The notes below the pieces were generated by a model. It saw nothing but the letters and a program-made list of their open reading frames with translations, searched no databases and was not told the origin of the DNA. Positions 34,507 to 40,210 of a stretch of 40,210 bases of DNA are shown here, piece by piece. Numbering within the stretch: position 1 is the first letter of the stretch; the number at the start of each line of letters is the position of its first letter. The position numbers were made by a program, and so were the translations under genes. The DNA comes from an uncultured Alphaproteobacteria bacterium (GTDB lineage Bacteria; Pseudomonadota; Alphaproteobacteria; RF32; CAG-239). The DNA lies in assembly GCA_944391725.1 (NCBI GenBank), contig CALXUQ010000012.1:1-40210 (forward strand), in the 5' to 3' direction.

Positions 34507-35926
34507 GGATGTAGACGGTATGCAACATATTAGTCCTGCCTTTCTTGCCGAGCGGAAAACCGGCCGTGATGATGATGTGATCACCGGAATGAGCAAAACC
34601 ATTTTCTACCGCAATTTTTACGGCAATGTCTTCAATTTTATCAAAACTCTTAAAACTGTCTTTGTTGATAAAACTTTTGGCACCCCAAACCAAAGCCATT
34701 TTTCTGGCCACAGAAACATCGGGTGTTACGGCCAAAATCGGCAGATTCGGACGCTCCCGCGCGGTTAACAGCGTGGTAAAGCCTGAAGAGGTGTAAGTCA
34801 CAATCGCCGCCACATTGTTGAGCACGGTAGGAATATCGGAAGCCGCATAAGTAATGGCATCGGCCTCATCGGCGCAACAATGATTGCGACGGGAGTTTTG
34901 CATACAGGTATAAAACAGCGGATCCGATTCGACTTGGATAATGATGTCGCGCATCATCTTAACGGCCTCAACCGGATATTTTCCGGCCGCAGTTTCAGCT
35001 GAGAGCATCACGGTGTCGGCCCCATCATATACGGCGGTAGCCACGTCGGATACTTCGGCCCGCGTCGGCGATGGATTATTAATCATCGATTCGAGCATTT
35101 GGGTTGCCACAATCACCGGACGAGCATATTTGCGGCAAGCCGTCACAATCCGTTTTTGGAGCACCGGCACGGTTTGGATAGGACACTCAACACCCAAATC
35201 GCCACGCGCCACCATGATGGCATCGGACAAGCGGATAATTTCATCAAGTTCATCAATTGCGCTGGGTTTTTCGAGTTTAGAAATCAGCCAAGCTTTATCA
35301 CCAATCAGTTCACGAGCACGACGTACATCGGCGGCCGTTTGCACAAAAGACATTCCAATCCAGTCCACTCCGAGCTTGAGCGCAAATTTCATATCTTCTT
35401 CATCTTTGGGAGTGATAGCCGAAATTGGAAGTTGGGTATTGGGGAGATTCACTCCTTTATGACCGGAGAGATAACCTCCGACTTTTACGGTGGTGCGTGC
35501 CATAGATTCGTTGCAGTCTTCCACATGGAGGACAATACTGCCATCATTTAAGAGCAAATCATCACCGGGTTTAAGCGCGGCAAAAATTTCAGGATGCGGG
35601 AGGTTGACGCGTCGCTCATCACCAAGAGCCTTGTCCAAATCCAGCACAAAAGTTTCGCCTTCTTTCAAAAAGACTTTTCCGTCCTTAAAATCACCCACTC
35701 TAAGTTTAGGTCCCTGCATATCGGCCAAGATAGAAATATGCCGATTCTTAGCCTTAGCGAGTTTACGCACGATATCATAACGTTCTTTGTGTTCCTCGTG
35801 AGTTCCGTGACTAAAGTTAAAACGGAAACCATCGACCCCGGCATCAATCAATTTTTCAATTTGTTCTTTAGTGGCCGAAGAAGGTCCGATAGTGGCCAAG
35901 ATTTTGGTTTTTGTTTGCAACGGCAT
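34502..35926 (-). CDS. pyk: Pyruvate kinase
   Basis: 474 residues from the ATG at 35924-35926 (GAGG 8 nt upstream; GTG and ATG codons just before it are too close to that site). It makes pyruvate and ATP from PEP. Seen: KTKILATIGPSS, FRFNFSHG, DMQGPKLRVG, the lid and metal-site stretch WLISKLEKPSAIDELDEI then MVARGDLGVE, VATQMLESM, DTVMLSAETAAGKYPVEAV and the C-terminal domain ending in TNMLHTVYIP. The stop codon lies inside an arm of the adjoining palindromic element, but the end of the protein looks normal. Divergent from gapR. Confidence 0.96.
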   Translation of the reverse strand: MPLQTKTKILATIGPSSATKEQIEKLIDAGVDGFRFNFSHGTHEEHKERYDIVRKLAKAKNRHISILADMQGPKLRVGDFKDGKVFLKEGETFVLDLDKALGDERRVNLPHPEIFAALKPGDDLLLNDGSIVLHVEDCNESMARTTVKVGGYLSGHKGVNLPNTQLPISAITPKDEEDMKFALKLGVDWIGMSFVQTAADVRRARELIGDKAWLISKLEKPSAIDELDEIIRLSDAIMVARGDLGVECPIQTVPVLQKRIVTACRKYARPVIVATQMLESMINNPSPTRAEVSDVATAVYDGADTVMLSAETAAGKYPVEAVKMMRDIIIQVESDPLFYTCMQNSRRNHCCADEADAITYAASDIPTVLNNVAAIVTYTSSGFTTLLTARERPNLPILAVTPDVSVARKMALVWGAKSFINKDSFKSFDKIEDIAVKIAVENGFAHSGDHIIITAGFPLGKKGRTNMLHTVYIP

Positions 35927-36067
35927 AATCATCACCTCATAAAAAAAATTTCAAATTTGATATATCAATAACAGAAATAAGTTAATAGCATATTAAATAT
36001 AGTACTTGTAAAAAACAAACATATTTGCTAGCTTATTCCACAAACGATTCAGCAAAAGGAGAAAAAA

Positions 36068-36325
36068 ATGAGTGAAGAACAAAACAGCGATGTCGGAGGG
36101 ATTGCCGCTGACCGCCTGCGCTCACTGATTGAACGCATTGAACGCCTGGAAGAAGAGAAGAAAGCCATTTCTTCTGATATCAGAGATATTTATGCCGAGG
36201 CAAAAGGCGCTGGTTTTGATGTCAAGATTATGCGAGCCATTATCAAACTGCGCAAGATGAATGCGGCCGACCGCGACGAGCAAGAATTTTTGCTGGAAAC
36301 CTACCGCAAAGCCTTGGATATTTAA
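36068..36325 (+). CDS. gapR: GapR family nucleoid-associated protein (DUF2312)
   Basis: 85 residues, one long coiled helix (LRSLIERIERLEEEKKAISSDIRDIY) followed by the diagnostic AEAKGAGFDVKIMRAIIKLRKM and a C-terminal helix. Caulobacter GapR binds overtwisted AT-rich DNA as a tetramer clamp and helps replication and topoisomerases; the strongest conserved stretch is intact here. Almost confined to alphaproteobacteria and some of their phages, so it supports the taxonomic call. AAAGGAG precedes the ATG. Confidence 0.92.
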   Translation: MSEEQNSDVGGIAADRLRSLIERIERLEEEKKAISSDIRDIYAEAKGAGFDVKIMRAIIKLRKMNAADRDEQEFLLETYRKALDI

Positions 36326-36343
36326 GGGTATAAACTTTAGTTT

Positions 36344-36374
36344 AAAAGCCTGCTTAAAAAGCAGGCTTTTTTAT
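36344..36374. terminator. Bidirectional terminator between gapR and the chromate-transporter pair
   Basis: Perfect twelve-pair stem AAAAGCCTGCTT (36344-36355) with AAGCAGGCTTTT (36359-36370) and T residues on both strands. Confidence 0.88.
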
Positions 36375-36377
36375 TAT

Positions 36378-36896
36378 TTATAGTTCAAATACAATTCCGA
36401 TGACGGCGGCAAGACAAATATAAACTATCGGGTGCCACTTCAACCAGCGAATAAGCCCAAAAGAAACAATCGCAATCAGCACGCTTTGCCAGTTGATTAA
36501 AGACAAGCGCGCCAACTCCCAGCCGGCAAACAAAATCAGCGCCAACACCGCCGGACGGATTCCAAACAACGCTTGGCGCAAAAATCCGCCTTCTTCTTTG
36601 GCAAACAAATATTTGGCAATCAAAATAATCACCACCAGCGAAGGCAGCACCAAGCCCAAAGTAGCCACGATTCCGCCCCAAATTCCGGCCGTATTATACC
36701 CCGCATAGGTGGCCATATTCACGCCGATTGGCCCCGGAGTAGATTCGGAAATAGCAATCATATCCATTAGTTCGCCTTTGGTATACCAATCATATTTATC
36801 CGCCAAATCGAGCAAGAAGGGAATAGTCACCATTCCGCCGCCGATTGCCGTTAACCCAATTTTGAAAAACTCCCAAAACAACAATGCATAAATCAT
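36378..36896 (-). CDS. Chromate transporter family protein, half-size subunit 2
   Basis: 172 residues from the ATG at 36894-36896; the open frame upstream lies inside the partner gene. Four to six membrane segments. Conserved half-ChrA features: FFKIGLTAIGGGMVTIPFL, SESTPGPIGVNMATYAGY and GLVLPSLVVIILIA. It overlaps the partner's stop in an ATGA. Short ChrA proteins work as pairs of opposite topology; the family is named for chromate efflux, but many members may move other anions. Confidence 0.9.
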   Translation of the reverse strand: MIYALLFWEFFKIGLTAIGGGMVTIPFLLDLADKYDWYTKGELMDMIAISESTPGPIGVNMATYAGYNTAGIWGGIVATLGLVLPSLVVIILIAKYLFAKEEGGFLRQALFGIRPAVLALILFAGWELARLSLINWQSVLIAIVSFGLIRWLKWHPIVYICLAAVIGIVFEL

Positions 36897-37438
36897 GAGC
36901 GTTTTCTCCTCAGGTAGAGTTGGAAAGCATAACCGGCGACACCGGCCACAATCACAATCATCACCGGTGACAATCCGGCCGCTACCAACAACAGCAAGCT
37001 CAAAGCAAACATACCCCAGCCGAACCGCCCTTTGACCCCTTGCTTCCACAAACGCACCACCGCATCTAAAATCAAAGCCACTACCACGATTCTAATTCCG
37101 GCAAAAGCGTGTATCACATAAGGATTATGCATATACTTGCTCAAAATTGAGGCAACGAGCAAAATAATGATAATGGATGGGGTAACGATTCCGAGCGTGG
37201 CGGCAATTGCTCCGATTTTACCTTGTTTTTTGTAGCCCACAAAGGTTGCGGTATTAATGGCAATAATCCCCGGAGTACATTGCCCAATAGAATAAAAATC
37301 CATCAACTCGCTGTCTGTCACCCACTTGCGGCGCTCGACAAATTCAGCCTGAAGCAACGGCAACATTGCCGCCCCACCGCCAAAGGTAAATAAGCCGACC
37401 TTAAAAAACGAAAAAAACAAATCCCATAACATTTTCAT
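36893..37438 (-). CDS. Chromate transporter family protein, half-size subunit 1
   Basis: 181 residues from the ATG at 37436-37438 (a GTG four codons earlier is possible; no strong ribosome site either way). Half-ChrA motifs: FFKVGLFTFGGGAAMLPLLQAEFVER, SIGQCTPGIIAINTATFVGY and GIVTPSIIIILLVA. Compared with its partner, the conserved F.vG....GGG and s..tPGpi.iN.At..GY blocks match, so the pair descends from an ancient duplication. Translation of the two is coupled. Divergent from pntAA across 81 nt. Confidence 0.9.
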   Translation of the reverse strand: MKMLWDLFFSFFKVGLFTFGGGAAMLPLLQAEFVERRKWVTDSELMDFYSIGQCTPGIIAINTATFVGYKKQGKIGAIAATLGIVTPSIIIILLVASILSKYMHNPYVIHAFAGIRIVVVALILDAVVRLWKQGVKGRFGWGMFALSLLLLVAAGLSPVMIVIVAGVAGYAFQLYLRRKRS

Positions 37439-37519
37439 ATTACATCTCACAAAAATCCCTTTAATCTTAAATATATCCGCATTATCTTAAAAGAAATTAA
37501 AAAAAACGAGGTCATAAAC

Positions 37520-38626
37520 ATGATAATATCAATCGTCAAAGAAATTCGCCCCGGAGAAACCCGCGTGGCCGCCACTCCCGACACCGTGATTAAAATGCTT
37601 GCCTTGGGCGCTGAAGTACACATTGAGCAAGGCGCCGGACAAGCCTCCGGCTTTAGTGACGAGGCTTATCAAAAAGCCGGTGCTAAAATTATGCCCGATG
37701 CCGCCGGCACTTACCAAGGTACCGATATTGTGCTCAAAATCTGGGCACCGCAACCAAGCGAAGACAAGTACTTAAAAAAAGATATGACTATAATTGCCAA
37801 TTTTCAAATCTTAAACCAGCCTGAGCGTAAAAAAGCTTTTGCCCAACTCGGCACTCAGTGCTTTGCCTTAGAGCTGTTGCCGCGCATTTCTCGGGCTCAG
37901 TCTATGGATATTTTGTCCTCACAAAGCAACCTCGCCGGTTATAAGGCCGTGTTGGAGGCAGTTAATCTGTCCCCCAAAGCCGTGCCCCTGATGATGACTG
38001 CCGCCGGCACCGTATCTCCGGCCAAAGTCTTGGTTTTAGGAGCCGGGGTAGCCGGACTTCAGGCCATTGCCACCGCCAAACGCTTGGGTGCGCAGGTGTT
38101 TGCCTCTGATGTCCGCCCCGAAGTCAAAGAGCAAGTGGAATCTCTCGGCGGCCGTTTTGTGGAGGTTGAGAGTAACGAAACTTTTGAAAACACCGGCGGC
38201 TATGCCAAAGAAACCACCGCCGATTATCAAAAAAAGCAGCAAGCCGCTATCGCCGCACAGTTGCAGAAAACTGATATTGTTATTACCACGGCGCAAATTC
38301 CGGGCAAAAAAGCTCCCTTGCTGATTAATGAAGAAATGCTTCGCCAAATGCCCTCAGGCGGTGTGGTGGTGGATATGGCTGCCGAAAGTGGCGGTAATGT
38401 CTTTGGTAGTCACGAAGGTGCCACAACCGAGTTCAACGGCATCAAGATTATCGGCAACTCCAATCTCGCCGCCCAGATTCCGCATTCGGCCAGCAAGCTG
38501 TATGCCAACAATCTGTATAACTTTTTAGCCCCGATGTATCAGAAAGAAACCAAACAATTTGTATTTAACTTTGCCGACGAACTGGTCGCCAAAACCTGCA
38601 TCTGCAAAGAAGGAGAAATTAGATGA
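37520..38626 (+). CDS. pntAA: NAD(P) transhydrogenase subunit alpha part 1 (PntAA)
   Basis: 368 residues, the soluble NAD(H)-binding dI component. It exchanges hydride with the NADP(H) subunit and is coupled to proton entry. Begins with [17 protein letters not shown] and shows [21 protein letters not shown], the Rossmann loop [40 protein letters not shown] and the [16 protein letters not shown] end. As in many alphaproteobacteria, the alpha subunit is split, and the membrane part is the next gene (4-nt ATGA overlap). Confidence 0.96.
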   Translation: MIISIVKEIRPGETRVAATPDTVIKMLALGAEVHIEQGAGQASGFSDEAYQKAGAKIMPDAAGTYQGTDIVLKIWAPQPSEDKYLKKDMTIIANFQILNQPERKKAFAQLGTQCFALELLPRISRAQSMDILSSQSNLAGYKAVLEAVNLSPKAVPLMMTAAGTVSPAKVLVLGAGVAGLQAIATAKRLGAQVFASDVRPEVKEQVESLGGRFVEVESNETFENTGGYAKETTADYQKKQQAAIAAQLQKTDIVITTAQIPGKKAPLLINEEMLRQMPSGGVVVDMAAESGGNVFGSHEGATTEFNGIKIIGNSNLAAQIPHSASKLYANNLYNFLAPMYQKETKQFVFNFADELVAKTCICKEGEIR

Positions 38627-38916
38627 TTGATATCTGGACCCTCTTAACCATTTTAACCTTAGCCTGCTTTGTTGGCTATTTTGTAGTCTGGGGTGTCACT
38701 CCGGCCCTGCACTCTCCTTTGATGAGCGTATCCAACGCCATTTCCGGCATTGTGATTGTTGGTGCTTTGATAACCGCCGGCATCAGCCAAATGGGCATGG
38801 TCAAAATCTTTGGACTGATTGCTATTGTCTTAGCCAGCATTAACATTTTTGGCGGTTTTGCCGTTTCACAAAGAATGTTGCTCATGTTCAAAAAGAAAAG
38901 AAAGGAGAACCGCTAA
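38623..38916 (+). CDS. pntAB: NAD(P) transhydrogenase subunit alpha part 2 (PntAB)
   Basis: 97 residues with three to four membrane helices, the membrane half of the alpha subunit. It has the conserved [25 protein letters not shown] pattern and [14 protein letters not shown] near the end. It overlaps pntAA by 4 nt and pntB by 1 nt (TAATG), so all three are translationally coupled. It joins PntB helices to form the proton channel. Confidence 0.95.
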   Translation: MIDIWTLLTILTLACFVGYFVVWGVTPALHSPLMSVSNAISGIVIVGALITAGISQMGMVKIFGLIAIVLASINIFGGFAVSQRMLLMFKKKRKENR

Positions 38917-40210
38917 TGACCAATGCATTTCTTTCGCTTAGCTACCTTTTAGCCAGCATTTTGTTTGTGTTCTCCATTCGCAGTTTGGCCTCTCCCGAAA
39001 CCGCTCGCCGCGGCAATGTTTTGGGTATGATTGGTATGGGTATTGCGATTCTCGCCACCTTACTTTCCCCCGCCGTAGAAGAAATCTGGTGGGTTTTGGG
39101 CGCCATTGCTTTGGGTGGTATCATTGGGGTGTATAGCGCGCTTAAAGTAAAAATGACCTCCCTGCCCCAAATGATTGCCGCCTTCAATGGCTTGGGCGGC
39201 TTATCAGCAGTGTTCATTTCCTTAGCTGAGATAATCTCGGGCGGACAAACATGGATTGAATCTTCACTCGGGCTTTTGATTGGAGCTATCGCTTTTTCAG
39301 GTTCCGCAATTGCCTTTGCCAAACTCCAAGGCCTGATAAAAGCCAAAGCCATTGTCTTTACGGGACAGCAGCTTCTCAATTTGCTCTTAGGCTTGGGCAC
39401 AATTGGTTTGACGGTTGCTTTCTGCTTAACCGGTGATGTGAAGTTGTTTTATGCCCTCACTGCAGTTTCGATTCTGTTGGGATTTTTGCTGGTCTTGCCG
39501 ATTGGCGGTGCCGATATGCCGGTGGTCATTTCCGTACTCAATGCCTATTCGGGTTGGGCGGCTGTTGGTATTGGTTTTTCGCTCCACAATGTATTGCTGA
39601 TTATTGTCGGTGCTATTGTCGGTGCCAGTGGGGCAATATTATCTTATATCATGACCAAAGCCATGAACCGCTCACTCATGAGTGTAATGCTTGGCGGATT
39701 CGGAGCCGAAACTAAAACCTCAAACAATAGCAATGATGAAGACAAAGTCGCTAAAAGCGGCAACCCCACCGATGCGGCTTTCATTATGGAAAATGCCAAC
39801 AAAGTCATCATCGTTCCGGGCTATGGCATGGCTGTGGCTCAGGCACAACACATTCTAAAAGAAATGGCCGACGATTTAATGAAAGACGGTGTTGAAGTCA
39901 AATTTGCCATTCACCCCGTCGCCGGACGTATGCCCGGACACATGAACGTGCTTTTAGCCGAGGCCAATGTTCCCTATGAGCAAGTTTTTGAGTTAGAAGA
40001 AATCAACCGCGAATTTGCCACCGCCGACGTTGCTTATGTGATTGGCGCCAACGATGTTACCAATCCGCTGGCTAAAAACGATCCCGATTCGCCCATTTAC
40101 GGCATGCCGGTTTTAGATGTCGAAAAAGCCAAGACGGTGTTCTTTGTCAAACGCTCGCTCAACTCCGGCTATTCCGGAGTTGACAATCCGCTCTTTTATG
40201 CCGACAACAC
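38916..40210 (+). CDS. pntB: NAD(P) transhydrogenase subunit beta (PntB), 3' truncated by the window end
   Basis: An open frame from ATG at 38916-38918 to the window edge: 431 codons of an expected 460 or so. N-terminal membrane half with about eight helices, including QMIAAFNGLGGLSA, FTGQQLLNL, PIGGADMPVVISVLNAYSGWAAVGIGF and MLGGFGAET. The soluble NADP(H)-binding dIII domain follows: VIIVPGYGMAVAQAQH, HPVAGRMPGHMNVLLAEA, VIGANDVTNPLA and MPVLDVEKA. AAAGGAG lies 10 nt upstream. No break is visible; the C-terminus lies beyond the window. Confidence 0.95.
   Translation, partial: MTNAFLSLSYLLASILFVFSIRSLASPETARRGNVLGMIGMGIAILATLLSPAVEEIWWVLGAIALGGIIGVYSALKVKMTSLPQMIAAFNGLGGLSAVFISLAEIISGGQTWIESSLGLLIGAIAFSGSAIAFAKLQGLIKAKAIVFTGQQLLNLLLGLGTIGLTVAFCLTGDVKLFYALTAVSILLGFLLVLPIGGADMPVVISVLNAYSGWAAVGIGFSLHNVLLIIVGAIVGASGAILSYIMTKAMNRSLMSVMLGGFGAETKTSNNSNDEDKVAKSGNPTDAAFIMENANKVIIVPGYGMAVAQAQHILKEMADDLMKDGVEVKFAIHPVAGRMPGHMNVLLAEANVPYEQVFELEEINREFATADVAYVIGANDVTNPLAKNDPDSPIYGMPVLDVEKAKTVFFVKRSLNSGYSGVDNPLFYADN

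Larger units (their letters stand above)
33824..34507 (-). ncRNA. Candidate large structured RNA between pyk and the XRE gene
   Basis: About 680 nt with no gene but dense pairing. 33855-33928 folds as a three-way junction: GGGGAG/CTCCCC closes hairpins ACTGT/ACAGT (33868-33884) and CATTTAT/ATAAATG (33887-33907). Further stems are ATGCA+CTCC/GGAG+TGCAT (33918-33946), GGTGT/ACACC (33953-33969) and CAGTTT/AAACTG (33971-33988). Then follow two copies of a frame, each holding two long hairpins. The minus strand is favoured because of the terminator at 33824-33856, making it either a very long pyk 3' UTR or a separate or processed RNA. No known class was recognised. A DNA-level palindromic element is the main alternative. 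Confidence 0.45.

Noticed and set aside
33997-34507. CRISPR array
   Set aside because: Only two long repeats about 258 bp apart, strongly palindromic, no short regular spacers and no cas genes.
33824-34507. Retron ncRNA or integron attC sites
   Set aside because: No reverse transcriptase or integrase nearby; no consistent GTTRRRY/RYYYAAC ends; hairpins are nested inside a larger stem, unlike attC arrays.
33566-34507. Type III toxin-antitoxin locus (RNA antitoxin repeats)
   Set aside because: The adjacent gene is an HTH regulator, not a ToxN-like nuclease, and the repeats are far longer than antitoxin repeats.
33824-34507. tmRNA, RNase P RNA, 6S or SRP RNA
   Set aside because: None of the signature sequences that I know for these RNAs (for example the tmRNA T-arm or the RNase P P4 core) is visible.
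36378-37438. Frameshifted single full-length ChrA
   Set aside because: Each half has its own start, they overlap in a normal ATGA, and paired half-size ChrA genes are a known arrangement.

Overview
The window looks like chromosome from an AT-leaning alphaproteobacterium. The evidence is a GapR/DUF2312 protein next to pyruvate kinase, a split three-gene NAD(P) transhydrogenase (pntAA-pntAB-pntB), a DUF2066 protein beside an AI-2E-type permease, an acpP-fabF-mltG block, FtsZ with a long acidic linker and an alphaproteobacterial-type tail, and a DUF3108 fragment. From memory of similar gene sets I would place it among uncultured host-gut alphaproteobacteria (RF32/CAG-239 type); that placement is inference. 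I found no rRNA, tRNA, insertion sequence, phage gene or CRISPR array.

Layout. 1-1931: DUF3108 remnant and a U32 protein of the TrhP type. 1932-7340: accessory region with three REP-like palindromes, a large secreted protein with three near-identical DUF1566/Lcl-type modules whose ends are hypervariable, and three small membrane proteins (two are tandem paralogues). 7390-15625: compact division and wall cluster on the minus strand (mraY, ftsW, murG, murB, ftsQ, ftsA, ftsZ) lacking murC, murD and ddl. 15773-18325: AI-2E permease, DUF2066 protein, ndk. 18499-20697: pta-ackA. 20933-25674: a charged hypothetical protein, kdsB, queA, a membrane protein with a degenerate GGDEF domain, and lgt. 25915-31035: YbjN protein, a secreted hypothetical, an ACP-like protein, mltG, fabF, acpP, rpmJ. 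31192-33799: secreted hypothetical, ettA, small XRE regulator. 33800-34501: a gene-free, highly structured stretch. 34502-40210: pyk, gapR, a chromate-transporter gene pair and the pnt operon, with pntB running off the end.

How it fits together. MraY, MurB and MurG make lipid II, FtsW/FtsQ/FtsA/FtsZ use it at the septum, and MltG trims strands. AcpP and FabF supply fatty acids, Lgt uses phosphatidylglycerol for lipoproteins, and KdsB activates KDO, so the cell has a Gram-negative envelope with KDO-type LPS. Pyk, Pta and AckA give ATP from fermentation to acetate, and PntAB balances NADH and NADPH.

Two things stand out. First, 33.83-34.51 kb holds about 680 nt of nested hairpins in a duplicated 258-260 bp frame. 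Stem arms differ between copies but keep their pairing, and an intrinsic terminator lies at the minus-strand 3' end; this looks like an undescribed large structured RNA or palindromic cassette element. Second, the three hypervariable module ends in the protein at 2333-5248 resemble targets of a diversity-generating retroelement whose reverse transcriptase and template are not in this window.
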